Assembly (NCBI GenBank): GCA_034231615.1
Contig: CM067312.1
Span: forward strand, 7,872,546 to 7,936,545
DNA: 64,000 bases
Reading direction: 5' to 3'
Origin: Meghimatium bilineatum
Lineage: Eukaryota > Mollusca > Gastropoda > Stylommatophora > Philomycidae
Positions within the stretch are counted from its first letter, which is position 1; each line of letters starts with the position of its first letter. Positions 10,991-21,297 of the stretch are shown one piece after another. A program made the translations under genes and the position numbers. The notes below the pieces were generated by a model. It worked only from the letters and a program-made list of their open reading frames with translations. It had not been told where the DNA came from and made no database searches.

Positions 10991-11180
10991 TGTAATTGAG
11001 ATGGGAAAACATAGAAGAATAGGACGAACTTCTTGGACAGAGAACAAAAATCAAAGATATTCTGACAACACTACATACTGAACCAATATTATAAGAAAGA
11101 AAAAAAACAACTATTATTCTGAAAACTTAAAAAGACACGACACCTGATGAAGACCTTGTTTGCAGGCCAAGTTAACGGAA

Positions 11181-11280
11181 NNNNNNNNNNNNNNNNNNNN
11201 NNNNNNNNNNNNNNNNNNNNNNNNNNNNNNNNNNNNNNNNNNNNNNNNNNNNNNNNNNNNNNNNNNNNNNNNNNNNNNNN
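11181..11280. other. Assembly gap, exactly 100 N
   Basis: A run of 100 undetermined bases, the usual fixed-size placeholder for a scaffold join of unknown distance. Sequence left and right of it need not be neighbours in the genome. Confidence 0.97.
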
Positions 11281-11580
11281 GAACATAATGCAATACATCT
11301 CCTCCAAAGATATCAACAGAACACAATATTTCGCCTTATAACAGGCCACTGCAGACTGTTGGGTCACCTTTATCGATTACGGATCTCATACACAGATGAA
11401 TGTCCATGTGGATCCGGGACCCAGACACCGGAACACATACTTCAGGACTGCCCAACATACAAAGAGCAGAGACAGCAAACCTGGCCAGAGGATACAGACT
11501 TGAGGCAAAAGCTATGGGGCAGCTGCTCTGACCTGGAGAAGACAGTGGACTTCGTCTTGACGACAGGCCTGACGGTATAG
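11281..11580 (+). mobile_element. LINE C-terminal fragment with Cys/His knuckle
   Basis: Open from the N gap to TAG at 11578-11580. It encodes FRLITGHCRLLGHLYRLRI, DECPCGSGTQTPEHILQDCP and LWGSCSDLEKTVDFVLTTGL. The CPCGSGxQTPEHILQDCP signature is the terminal CCHC-like region of Jockey/I-type non-LTR reverse transcriptases. The preceding reverse transcriptase would lie in or before the gap. I see no break within these 100 codons. Confidence 0.8.
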
Positions 11581-11639
11581 CATGACCACAGATGCAGAAC
11601 GCAGAAGAAGGGGAATACGTTATAATAACATTCATTATG

Positions 11640-11851
11640 GTAATACATCTCAGCCAGTCATCTCGGCCATCCATCTCGGCCATTAAATTCAACTGTTATA
11701 AATCATTCAAAGATGCGTTCAAAATGTAACGAAATGAGTACGCCTTATATGCCGCCCATGGCCCAAATGAGTACTGCCCTATGTCCCGTCCTTGGCCCAA
11801 ACTGAACTAATTAACTATTAAAATGAGTCATTTAGCTCACTCGTTAAAATT
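11640..11851. other. Unassigned DNA with short CATCTCGGCCAT repeats
   Basis: Three copies of a CCATCTCGGCCA-like phrase at 11650-11690 and a GAGTACGCCTTATAT/GAGTACTGCCCTATGT pair. No gene seen. Confidence 0.4.
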
Positions 11852-11950
11852 AACTATTCGACGTAGCCACTTAGCTGAGTGATTCGACGTAGCCACTTAG
11901 CTGAGTGATTCGACGTAGCCACTTAGCTGAGTGATTCGACGTAGCCATTT
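11852..11950. repeat. 26-bp tandem repeat, about 3.5 units
   Basis: Units contain GATTCGACGTAGCCACTTAG then CTGAGT, followed by a degenerate ATTTAACTCAGCCATTCAA series to about 12020. Confidence 0.9.
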
Positions 11951-12413
11951 AACTCAGCCATTCAATTTATCAATTTATCTCAGCCATACAATTTGACCAT
12001 TCAACTCAGCCATTTAGCTCAGCTTTTCCTACGCGTTCTAACTGAACTAATAGACGTTGAAGTAGACAAAAATAATAAACATAAAATCGACGACCCACGA
12101 TTTAATCGCACATTTTCATAGTCAATCAAACATCTTATTTCCCGTGAGAATGTCCCTACAGATTACTAAATCTCTTATCTCTAATCTGAAATCTTGATTG
12201 TTTTTTTGTATTAAGTCAACACAGAGAGCATCCCTATAAGTGCTGAGACTGCCGACCCATCAGTCATCTTAGAGTATATACACTCAGTGTTTCAGTCAGA
12301 TAGTACTTGTGGGTTCTTATGATCTTTCCATAGAGGGCATACCTTCTCTCCTCGCCATTGGTCACTGCTTGCAATTCTATATAACATCTAGTTACTCCCA
12401 CATTTTATGTCAG

Positions 12414-12946
12414 CTAGTCGATGAAATATCCAATTAAGTAGATCCCTTCTACCGGGAAATCGATGAAATATTCATTTAAGCCGATCCCTTCAACCAATGA
12501 CCCTATGCAATGTCGAGTTAAGCCGAACCCTTCTACTAGTGAATCGATGAAATGTCCAGTTAAACAGTTTCCTTCTACCAGCGAACCGATGAAATATCCA
12601 GTTAAGCAAACCCTACCTACCAGTGAGTCGATGAAATATCCAGTTAAGCAAACCCTACATACCAGTGAGTCGATGAAATGTCCAGTTAAGCAAACCCTAT
12701 CTACCAACGACCCGATGAAAAATCCAGTTAAGCAAACCCTATCTACCAGTGAGTCGATGAAATGTCCAGTTAAGCAAACCTTATCTACCAGCGACCCGAT
12801 CAATAATCCAGTTAAGCAAATTCTATCTACCAGTGAGTTGATGAAATGTCCAGTTAAACAAACCCTATCTACCAGTGGGTCGAAGGAGTATCCAGTTAAG
12901 CCGTTTCCTTCTGCCAGCGAGCATATAAAACCTACATACATTATCT
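12414..12946. repeat. 42-bp minisatellite, about 13 units
   Basis: Units contain CCAGTTAAGCAAACCCTATC and CAGTGAGTCGATGAAATGT. Because 42 is a multiple of three, both strands read through for 160-175 codons (KQTLSTSESMKCPV repeats on the plus strand). Units differ by frequent substitutions without codon-position bias that I can see, so I treat it as non-coding. Confidence 0.93.
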
Positions 12947-12951
12947 TCTAA

Positions 12952-13129
12952 ATACAGTTACGCATGTTAGGAAACCCCCCCCCCCCCATATAGAGGTAAA
13001 GAGTTAACCCGTTTCCCTTAACTATCTCTTACTACATTAATGACGGGACATAATGCTGTCATACCTGTTTCGGCGGTAATTTCCCTGACTCAATGGTTAC
13101 GAAGTTCTCTGTGTGCTCTAGATGTCACG

Positions 13130-13174
<45 letters not shown>

Positions 13175-13980
13175 TTGCTTACAAAGTGTGTTTTGTGTGT
13201 GTATGGATAGCTCTTGAAGCTGCAAGTCTACGTGCCATCAGTGGTACTCTTCTGTAGGCAAAATGCCTTTCGCTGAGAGTGATGGGATACATATGGAGTA
13301 ACCCAAATACATTAAAGTCAATCCTCTACCATTCTGAGTCATCCTCTCCTGTTTAGGTCCAATAGATAATCGGTATTTTGGTATTAAAAAAATTCGCGAA
13401 TTACTGACAAGTTTCTAAATGATTCTGGCAATCTCTGAAATGGGTTGCCAGTTTGGTACAGACTAAAATATCAATAACTGTTTCGTAGATTTTTTTTTTG
13501 GTTCCATACATCACAATTCTGGTTACATTTTGAAATGGGGCCGTTGAAAGAGTGGGTAATTCTCATGAATTGTGGGCAGGCTGTCGTGAATTGGGGTGAG
13601 AATTATGGGCCAAGTTTGAAAAGCTAGACATAATCAGGAGACTCCGGGTAAATAAATGTTTATTTTTTTCCCCACCAGAATCTGTTTGGGCTTTATCATA
13701 GAGTGGGATGAGAATCAGAGGGGGATAACTTCGTGTCCAGCCGTGTAAATAGAAACCTGTCTATTTCTACGCCCCTTGAGAAATACAAATTCTCCAGTGC
13801 TAGTATTCCGAGTCAATTGGATATTTGTGTTTCCTCGCCGCTTGATAGGATTCAAAAGAAATTTTATAATAAAACCAGACCAGTTTGAGCATTGAGCTCC
13901 GGTATTTTATCGACGCGGATCTGAATAGTCTAAATGTAAATTTTTTGTCTTTATATGTTGTATTGTTGCTCACCAGTGTT
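12952..13980. other. Unassigned intergenic DNA with (TC)n at 13135-13171
   Basis: A C-run at 12977-12988 and a pure TC microsatellite of about 36 bases. No coding region or recognised element in the rest. Confidence 0.5.
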
Positions 13981-14236
13981 GCCGACTCCCGAGAGGGGAG
14001 AGAAGAACAGCGACGTGTCATGCAAGTCGCAAGAAGCGATTATGCGGGTTTCGGGAGTTGGTTTGACTGTTACATTCCATAGAGTCAAGTTGATCCAAAT
14101 GACATCATGATGACCGATGTGTCGGGCTGAAAGGTGCAGATAACACACCCAAACTGAAAACTGTGACACATTGCAATCCGTTCTTTAGAATGAATCCTTC
14201 AAATCTGCAGACGTTTTAGAAAGAACGCAAAAGAAG
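13981..14236 (+). mobile_element. S1 element, diverged copy
   Basis: Head GACTCCCGAGAGGGGAGA, middle GACCGATGTGTCGGGCTGA and tail AGAAAGAACGCAAAAGAAGA follow the S1 order with many substitutions. Confidence 0.65.
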
Positions 14237-14245
14237 AACGCTGTT

Positions 14246-14343
14246 ACTTGAACCTCAAGCTGGTACTTGAACCTCAAGCTGGTACTTGAATCTCATGCTG
14301 GTACTTGAACCTCAAGCTGGTAATTGAACCTCAAGCTGGTATT
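14246..14343. repeat. 19-bp tandem repeat, 5 units
   Basis: Unit ACTTGAACCTCAAGCTGGT with a few substitutions. Confidence 0.92.
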
Positions 14344-14545
14344 AGTAGTCTCCCGGTCTTCTGACACGTAGACCAACTTGAAAATTTTTCGAAGTTTTAA
14401 ATCACCTACACTTTTTGTAGTTGGACCATCTTTCCTCAATATACTGCAGGAAACCACCTGTTTCGAACTCAAATCATAGAAAAATGAACAAAAATAGGTA
14501 TAAGTATTACCAAGATGAGATAAAACAACATAGCAACAGAGATGG

Positions 14546-14580
14546 ACGACGTTTCAACTAAAAAGTCTTCATCAGGACAA
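14546..14580 (-). other. Hammerhead-like motif, best core in the window
   Basis: The reverse strand reads CCTGATGAAGACTTTTTAG then TTGAAACGTCGTCC. The order CTGATGA, short imperfect hairpin (GACT/AGTT around a T loop), GAAACGTC matches the conserved core of a type I hammerhead with a minimal, palindromic stem III. The flanking stem I pairs poorly by eye. Penelope-like elements are known to carry such ribozymes; activity is not claimed. Confidence 0.4.
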
Positions 14581-14599
14581 ACTAAAGACCACAGCACAA

Positions 14600-15915
14600 C
14601 GAATCTTACATGGAGACAAACATGTTATGATAGGGAGGAAAGAAAAGGAGAGATAGAGAATGGATAGCGAAGGAAGCAAAGATGGGGCAGCATGACAGGG
14701 AAGAAAAGGGTAAGGGGAGAAGATAGTAACCTTACGCTCCTGACCTATAATCCTAACTCCGCAACTACTCTGTAACGAGATTCTGTAACACTGTAAACAA
14801 AATTTAGTTGAGGCCAAGGGCGCGACCTCTAATGACCTATTACCTTCCTGCCGCACTTACATCAAATAATCAGAAATTCCTTTCAGAATCAGCCAACAGG
14901 AACCGTTTTGACACTACCTCTGTTCAGTTCAACATACAATTTGTATTCAGTCTGGCGTGAGCCCGGCGTACTGAATAACTTTTATAACGGCATTCCGTTA
15001 CAGAACACTTTCTGCAATGTTGGTATAAATTCCAGCCATTACTTATGTCGCGCAGTTTTTTGGGTAAAAATTATAGTTGTCTTCTAGGGGGAGGGGATGT
15101 TTATATACTACGTCAACAATGTTTTGCCACTCCCACCATCCAATTTTTAATCCCTCCGAATCCCCACCCCTTGCCAACAACAATCAAGAATTCAGGGACC
15201 TCCCCTACTTAAAAAAGGTCAAGATTTGTATTAAATTCACCCACCCACCAGCAAATTTTACAAATATAAACCGAAAAAAAATACGAAAACAACATAATAT
15301 GTATGATGTGTTTGACATTTTTAGGAATACATTTCAGATTCAAACAATTAAAAAAAAATAATTTGGGTATAAAATGGTATTGTTGGCGTCAACTTTTGTC
15401 AAATCCATTCGTCACCATTGACAATAATTATCAAACCCCTTCCTCCCTATTGACAACAATTAGCAAACTTTTGAAATTTGATGTCTACCAGATCCTGGTT
15501 TGTTCTGTCTTCATATTTCTTAATTTCTGACCTTGCCATGCAACCATAATCTGGAGACGAAACCCTAAGGCAGTCGACGGTGTATTAGACCATCTTCTTA
15601 CATCTCCTAAAGCTTTGTTTGTTTTCAAACGTATGCCAATGCTTTTCTCTTGGAACTAAACAACAGAGCCAAGAAGGGGTTAGTATAAATAGACAAGACA
15701 CTTTCTCCATAAAAGCTGACCAGGAAAATAAGCAAGAATATGGTCTTTTTAGGGTCTTATAGTGCATTTTCTATTTTACACTATCTGTAAAAACGTAAAA
15801 GGATCATCACCAAATGTACGCATTTAACATAATTAGTTATTTACATATTTCTGTATTTTGTACTGCGCTTATGTGTTTTTTTAAAATATGTTTCTGAAGA
15901 ATATTGTTAAATCTC
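14600..15915. other. Unassigned intergenic DNA
   Basis: AT-rich, with small internal repeats (GACAATAATTAGCAAAC-like near 15400-15470). No gene recognised. Confidence 0.45.
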
Positions 15916-15919
15916 ATTT

Positions 15920-16100
15920 CATCTGGGTTGTTTGTAGATGTCTTATTTTACACTTGGATCTAGACAGTAGTACTGGGGCGCCTTTAGATGTTTCATTTTA
16001 CACTTGGCACTAGACTGTAGTACTGGAGCGTTTGTAGATGTATCATTTTACACTTGGCACTAGACTGTAGTACTGAGGAGTCTCTAGATGTTTCAATTTA
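15920..16100. repeat. Tandem repeat of about 54 bases, 3-4 units, upstream of exon A
   Basis: Units share GTAGATGTTTCATTTTACAC and CACTAGACTGTAGTACTG. The last unit ends about 75 bases before the acceptor of exon A. Confidence 0.85.
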
Positions 16101-16175
16101 CAGTTGGTACCATAAGCAGTTATTCACATATTTTTGTATTTTGTTAAATCTCATATCTATTTCTTGTTATTTCAG

Positions 16176-16292
16176 TTTCCACAGAATAAACTCTCCGGAC
16201 CCAGCCATGCAAAGTTAAGCAACGGATTAATGAATATACCAGTCAGTACCGATAACTTAGGCAACAACAGACGATCTCCAAGAGATGAGAAG
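16176..16292 (+). CDS. Protocadherin-like gene, exon A of the cytoplasmic tail (internal exon)
   Basis: Internal coding exon, the first of three that I can join. It is preceded by a pyrimidine-rich tract ending in TTTCAG, and a second AG nine bases later (exon start 16185) is an equally good acceptor; both are in phase 0. It ends AAG|GTTGGT at 16292, phase 0. It encodes 36-39 residues, polar and basic, with NNRRSPRDEK at the end and no membrane segment. Taken with the next two exons it looks like intracellular tail. The ectodomain and transmembrane exon must lie upstream. I see no cadherin repeat between the N gap and this exon, so that part is outside the window or lost at the scaffold join. 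Splice sites are read by eye; RNA support is not available here. Confidence 0.6.
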
Positions 16293-16619
16293 GTTGGTTG
16301 TTATAACATATTGTTTTATGAACATCAGAAAAATACAAGTCCAGAATGTGTGAATGTGTGTATTCATGACGGGAGAAATGTGTGGGGCGAGAGATTGTAT
16401 TAGGGATAGTGAGAAAGAGTGAAGACAGAGGGTTGACTATATTCATTGTTTCATTGGTAACTATTGATAATAGTTGCAGTATAAAAGCAGGAGCGTCACT
16501 TGTAATGGCGAAATCGCGGTTGAGGCAGTTTTTGTTAGTAATGCATAAGTCATATTAATCATGCGGTATTTAATGCGCTCATAGGCTACTCTGTTCACTA
16601 ACTGTCGTATTTTCTTGGT

Positions 16620-16660
16620 TCATTCTTAAAAAGGATTCTGGTCGAAACGTCAGCTTTCTT
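16620..16660 (+). other. Hammerhead-like motif (degenerate)
   Basis: Reads AAAAAGGATTCTGGTCGAAA then CGTCAGC; only the second half of the motif is well kept. Confidence 0.3.
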
Positions 16661-16779
16661 TTCATGTCTTATGAATGATTTATAAAACGTCTTTATTATG
16701 TGATTTACTATTCGCTATGCAGTTAATGTAGCAATAATAGTTTTCTTCTGCGTTCACTCTTTTATAACCACAACGAATA

Positions 16780-17560
16780 AATCGTGATTTCCGCTGGGGA
16801 GCGTGAAGTACTAGCTTCACAGTTGAACTGTTATTTTCACCTCGGTTGGCTCACTTTGTGGCTCGGACATACGGGGCCAAGCACATCCGTTTTCGCCATG
16901 CCTTTAATTCGGGTAGTGGGGTTCCCTAGCCTTGACAGCCGTGCCTATCTGTAGACGGGCGCGCGGGTGTGTTATGACTCTTCGACGAGACGATTGTCGT
17001 TCACATTTCTCTCGCACGAGGTGTTCCACAGTCAGTGAACTTGTCTCGTGTAATTAGGCGCTCTGTGCCTGTACCCATCGGGTAATGAACCTTTGCTTAT
17101 TCGCGAGCCTGGTTAATGTTAAGGAAGAATTCAACAGAAGAGATGAACCTTGGCTCTTTCGCCTTCTTATCAGAGGTGTTGTTCACTGATATCGTGAATC
17201 TCTCGTCCATGTCCGAGTCTCACCACCCGTTTGGAAGCAAGGTGTGTTCTCGAGCCGAACGACATTGTTCCATTTGTGCTTGAGTCCATCGTGTACTGAA
17301 CCCTTTCTCTCCGCTCGACATTAGAATTGGTCCATGGCTTCTTTCTTTGCCGGGCACCCACGACTTGGTCTGTGTCTCTGCCCGTAAGGAGCACCTGTAA
17401 CTAGAAGCTTGTCTCGAGCTAACAGAGCTTGTAGTTCCTATTTCTTGTATCGTTTTCTTTTTCTATTTTCACCTGGCGCTGCCCTCTGCCGCTGTGCTAC
17501 CCTTTCATTGTACTAAACATGTTGTCTTTTCGTCTTTCTCCATGCATCTATCTTTTCGTG
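16780..17560. other. CpG-rich block of foreign composition inside intron A-B
   Basis: Much richer in G, C and CpG than its surroundings (for example GACGGGCGCGCGGGTGTG and CTCGTCCATGTCCGAG). No reading frame is convincing. It could be an inserted element such as a solo LTR, or an intronic promoter/CpG island. I could not find paired ends or a target duplication, so it stays unassigned. Confidence 0.35.
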
Positions 17561-17884
17561 TCTTTTTCTTTTGGTCGCGCCTCCAATGCTCGGACCGGAC
17601 TGACTAGCATCACTGTGTGTCGACAGTGCCACTGCATGTGTTGGCAAAGTGGTGCCAGAGACGTTGACGATCTCTTTTGCAGTCAATTCTCGTTCCATCT
17701 GTTGCCTTCACATTCATGGACACGATCCCCAAAAATTTTAGCCAGAATCAGCACCAGCAGCTGTATTTCTGTTTCCAGGGTGCACCACGAGGAGGTACTT
17801 ATGGAGCCTTGGTTATCTGCTAGTCATGGGTCCGCCGAGAGCAGCCCTTTGCACCAAAGCAATAATAATGGTATAGAATAATAG

Positions 17885-18050
17885 ATGATAGCGGTTATTT
17901 TATCAGTAGTAGAAGCTACAGCAGAGATGGCAGTGTTGGAGTTAATGACTAACGTAGTAGTTGTAAAAGTTGTAGTTGTTGTAGTACTAGTAGCAATAGT
18001 ATTAGAAGAAGTATTAAAAGTAGTAGTAGTCGTAGCAGCGATATTAGCAT
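17885..18050. repeat. Impure (GTA/GTT)n stretch
   Basis: GTAGTAGTTGTAAAAGTTGT-type trinucleotide-rich sequence directly before the 14-bp array. Confidence 0.7.
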
Positions 18051-18228
18051 GGTATGTTTCAAATGGTATGTTTCAAATGGTATGTTTCAAATGGTATGTT
18101 TCAAATGGTATGTTTCAAATGGTATGTTTCAAATGGTATGTTTCAAATGGTATGTTTCAAATGGTATGTTTCAAATGGTATGTTTCAAATGGTATGTTTC
18201 AAATGGTATGTTTCAAATGGTATGTTTC
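18051..18228. repeat. 14-bp minisatellite with donor-like GGTATGT, 12.5 units
   Basis: Perfect repeats of GGTATGTTTCAAAT. On the gene's sense strand each unit carries G|GTATGT, a good 5' splice-site match, so intron A-B offers thirteen equally spaced donor-like sites. Confidence 0.97.
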
Positions 18229-18411
18229 CTAGCATCAAATGAAAAAAAACAAAAAATAAATCCAACAGAGATGCATTATAGCATACCAGATCTTAGGAAA
18301 AATATTTCATATTTTCAAAAACAAGCATTTGAATATAAACGCTAAAACTCCACTATATAAAACGACCATCATATTATCACTGTTCTACCAATGTCAAATA
18401 TGGACACTAAC

Positions 18412-18466
18412 AACAACAACAACAACACACACACACGCACACACGCACACACACACACACACACAA
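18412..18466. repeat. (AAC)n/(CA)n microsatellite
   Basis: A short CAA run followed by CACACGCACACA-type dinucleotide repeats. Confidence 0.95.
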
Positions 18467-18477
18467 TTGTGACACCA

Positions 18478-18800
18478 GAAATGACCTGTATTCCTAGAAC
18501 TCTTGGAGTAACAATGAAAGAAAGAATCAGAAATGAAAACATCAGACAACTAACAAACACGATGTCAACTCTGGATTACATCAGAAGACAACAGATTCAG
18601 TGGCTTTAACACGCTTTCAGACTACCATCGGATAGTGTCCCTAAGAAATCATTACTATACAGACACGAAGCATACAAAGCAAATGATGGATTACAGAAAT
18701 AAAAGAATCCACGAAAACAAATATATATGAGGCACACAAAAAGGCCATCTCCAGAGAACTCTTCTACAACTGACGCTGCAAGGCATAAAGGGGTATAAAG
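18478..18800 (+). mobile_element. LINE reverse-transcriptase C-terminal fragment (another family)
   Basis: Encodes LGVTMKERIRNENIRQLTN, then LDYIRRQQIQWL, a stop, and FRLPSDSVPKKSLLYRHEA in the same frame. This matches the C-terminal VTLRDRIRNxxIR...RQLRWFGHVxRMPSDRxPK region common in invertebrate LINEs. At least one stop interrupts it, and the CA repeat abuts its 5' end. Confidence 0.75.
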
Positions 18801-19090
18801 CGAAAAGAAAGGAAAATACAGAAAGAAGACATCGTAACAATGATGATGATTACGGTGGTTTGTTTAATTAGTAATTGTAGCAAATATTAGCTGGCAGAGA
18901 AAATTATAGATTGGCCACATCAAGGAATGGACAGGACTTGTATGTTACCAAAACAGTCTGTCATAACTGAATGTTTCCCATTAGGAAACTGCATGGAGGT
19001 TCCTTGTGGCTTGTGTGATAAAGGTATGATGTTCTTTCTCTCGCCACGTCATGTACAGGAGAGATGTTCTAATTAACATTTCGACAGAAA
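18800..19090. other. Unassigned intronic DNA
   Basis: No element recognised. Confidence 0.4.
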
Positions 19091-19340
19091 AATAATAAGT
19101 CCTTTTAAGTCTTGGAATCGAGCCCTGGACCTCACGGTTGTGAGACCAATGTTCTAACCACTCGGCTATGCAAAATATAACACTCGTCTTGTCTGAGAAA
19201 AAACCCCAAAAAATTGAAATTTCTATGTGTTAATTAATGCACACCCCTCTACACCCGCACGACCCTAGTGGGTGCTGTTGAAGTGACCAGCGACATGAGT
19301 CGTAGAGATGTTGCCAGAATTGGTCACCGAGCCTCTTATA
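19090..19340 (-). mobile_element. tRNA-headed SINE
   Basis: The reverse strand at about 19107-19172 reads TAGCCGAGTGGTTAGAACAT, then GGTCTCACAACCGTGAGG and GGGCTCGATTCCAAG. The A-box TAGCCGAGTGG and B-box GGCTCGATTCC are in tRNA order and spacing. It lacks a clean acceptor stem, so it is a SINE head rather than a functional tRNA gene. Confidence 0.6.
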
Positions 19341-19631
19341 CTTCACTCCTAAGTAACCTTCTGCACTAGCAGTTATCAATAATCCCGTTCCGGACTTCTG
19401 CCATATGTTCTCATTTAACTATGTTATGTGACCGTTGAAAGAACTTTGATTTACTTGTTGTAAGATGTGTTATATTCTTGATGAAAAATCGTTGTGGTAA
19501 AAATTTTACCTGTAAGTCCATTTTCCTGAGAATTTCCAGTGATCAGGAAAAGTTAATCACACTGTATTCTATTTTCGTCTGTAAAGTTCTCTATGGGATG
19601 TTTCCCTGTGTTGTCGGGATACAAGTCTTCT

Positions 19632-19760
19632 TCTACTTTTGTTCGCTATCGCAGTCATGTAAATTGGCAGAATGAAGTCCTGATAACGGAATGCATTGTG
19701 CTATCGTTTATAGCTTATCTGAGCCTTGTGAGCTGACACACCCGTCTTCAGTGTGTTTGA
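19632..19760 (-). mobile_element. S1 element, 3' half, old copy
   Basis: Reverse strand: GAAGACGGGTGTGTCAGC, GCATTCCGTTATCAGGACTT, then GAACAAAAGTAGAAGAAG. Confidence 0.55.
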
Positions 19761-19879
19761 TAGATGTCACTTCCTTTTATGCGATCGAAGTATTTTCAGT
19801 TTCATTTTCCAACACATCTCCAAACGGTGTGTTTTTTATTTGCAGTCTAGATCTTAATGAGTAATATTTACATAGTGTT

Positions 19880-19970
19880 ACTAGGTACAATTTATTAAAA
19901 TATTACTAGGTACAATTTATTAAAATGTTACTAGGTACAATTTATTAAAATATTACTAAATACACATTTC
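19880..19970. repeat. 27-28-bp tandem repeat, about 4 units, abutting exon B
   Basis: Units TTACTAGGTACAATTTATTA then AAAT. The last unit lies within about 30 bases of the acceptor of exon B, in the region where a branch point is expected. Confidence 0.88.
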
Positions 19971-19986
19971 TTTCATATTAACTTAG

Positions 19987-20119
19987 AACCAACTCACTGA
20001 TATCAAAAAGTCTTCCGATGACGTAATCAGCCAATCCAGTGAGGAGACAGATCCCAGCGACAGTGGTCGTGGAGGCAGTGAAGATGATAGCAGTCACAGA
20101 GGTTCAGGTGTTGATCCTG
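19987..20119 (+). CDS. Protocadherin-like gene, exon B (acidic DSGRGGSEDD motif)
   Basis: Coding exon between TTAACTTAG (acceptor, ends 19986) and CCTG|GTCAGT (donor at 20120). It enters in phase 0, matching exon A, and leaves in phase 1. The 44 whole codons include SSEETDPSDSGRGGSEDD, a Ser/Asp/Gly-rich acidic stretch. Delta-type and lophotrochozoan protocadherin tails carry a comparable DSGRGGSE-like block, and this is my main reason for the family call. The block also has several Ser followed by acidic residues, the kind of site casein kinase 2 prefers (inference). The exon sits 3.7 kb after exon A and 17.4 kb before exon C. No frame break is seen. Confidence 0.65.
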
Positions 20120-20124
20120 GTCAG

Positions 20125-20597
20125 TATTACTCCATTTCTGAAGTCTGAGTAGGTTTTTTTAGAAAACATAAAATTTGAAGAATTGTGCTTGGCTGTTTCG
20201 TTGATGGTAAATATGTAGGATGTTCAATGATTGTCCGGATTGATGTTTTTGGGTTCGTGTTTGGAGCGCGTAGCCCCCGATGTGATTATTTCCATTGTTA
20301 AAGTTTATCAATTTGTGTTTGTTCTTTATTAATTTTAATATAAATTTATTTAGGGTTAAAATTAGTTATGTAAAACAAAACATCTCCTAACCCAAACATT
20401 AAGGGCAATTGTAAAAATGAGTTAATAGTTCAATTAATAATCAAAAAATATCAACTGACAAACATTGCCAAGGAAAATAACCAAATTAATAATCACATGG
20501 TGAAGTACGCTTTCCAAACAGGAACTGATTGTTTATTTCTGGAACCATTATACTTACATAATAACTAATTTTATCATCCTCAAAGATTGTCCCTTGA
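20125..20597. other. Unassigned intronic DNA
   Basis: AT-rich; nothing recognised. Confidence 0.45.
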
Positions 20598-20858
20598 CTT
20601 ATTCTGCGTTCGTTCTCAAATTTCTGCATAATAGCAGAATGTATACATGAGAACAGAATATTTCACGTCACTGTTTACATTTCAGTTGCGATAGCCGCGC
20701 ATTTTAGCTTGACACATCCGACTTCAGCGTGGCTTCTAAGTCACGTTTAACCGTTTAACCCTCTATGAAATGCTGACTCCACCCTAATACCTCTATAGTC
20801 ACCTTGTACGACATGCATGGATGGTAAACAGTGTTGCTATTCCTTGCTTCCTATCAGA
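20598..20858 (-). mobile_element. S1 element, diverged near-complete copy
   Basis: Reverse strand ends GAGAACGAACGCAGAATA; the middle GCTGAAGTCGGATGTGTCAA and head CAACACTGTTTACCATCC are kept. Confidence 0.7.
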
Positions 20859-21024
20859 ACCAACAATAACCTGCGCATCATTCTGGAATCCTCCTCACGG
20901 TGCAATTGTACCACCTCAATTATCTTATTCATATGTTCTATCACTCATTATTTTGTTCTTCATCTTACATCTCATTTTTATCTGCCTTGTCATAGTTTTC
21001 TTTCTTGACATTTGTATCTTTGTT

Positions 21025-21115
21025 AATGCGGATTTCCCTGTTTTAGTGATTAATCCATTTGCGTGAACAAGACGGCGCAGGTTCGAATCTCGCTCATTTA
21101 GAAAGTATTTATAAA
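21025..21115 (+). mobile_element. Possible tRNA-derived SINE head
   Basis: A B-box-like CAGGTTCGAATCTCG at about 21077-21091 lies downstream of a tRNA-like tract; the A-box is poor. Confidence 0.3.
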
Positions 21116-21297
21116 GATGATTTCGGAGACACTTGGAGATTATCCCATGTTCGTTTTTAAATGGATTATCATGAAGTGCAGCATTGTTGAGATGGAAGTA
21201 GTACACATAAGGTAACTCGAGTAAAATGAAGTCAATCCTTTAAGTCGCTTAAGCTATTAATTTTCATTAATATTATATTCTTCATCTGTTTCCTTAA

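Larger units (their letters stand above)
1..11180. repeat. Duplicated block, copy A (partner of 41350-50664), ending at an assembly gap
   Basis: Base 1 corresponds to 41350 and base 11180 to 50664, colinear in the same orientation. In the first 800 bases I count about five substitutions apart from small indels. Large differences are the 15-bp array at 1041, the 18-bp array at 8437, the 21-bp array at 8825-10990, the AT run at 6284 and the absence here of the SINE seen at 42212. The block stops exactly at the N run, which favours a misplaced haplotype contig over a genuine segmental duplication. Confidence 0.9.
16293..19986 (+). other. Intron A-B of the protocadherin-like gene
   Basis: A 3.7-kb intron with GT...AG ends. 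It contains a CpG-rich unassigned block (16780-17560), a 14-bp array, a CA repeat, a LINE C-terminal fragment, a tRNA-headed SINE, a partial S1 element and a short 27-28-bp repeat just upstream of exon B. Confidence 0.55.

Noticed and set aside
12414-12951. Open frames of 175 (minus) and 162 (plus) codons
   Set aside because: 42-bp array open on both strands, with no codon-position bias seen and no gene context.
16780-17881. Open frames in the CpG-rich block (for example 17519-17881)
   Set aside because: Low-scoring in codon content, no domain, and composition explains the lack of stops.
19107-19172. tRNA-like folds (also at 24090, 24896, 34640, 61113, 63005)
   Set aside because: A- and B-boxes are present, but acceptor stems do not pair well by eye and each is followed by a SINE body, so I do not call functional tRNA genes.
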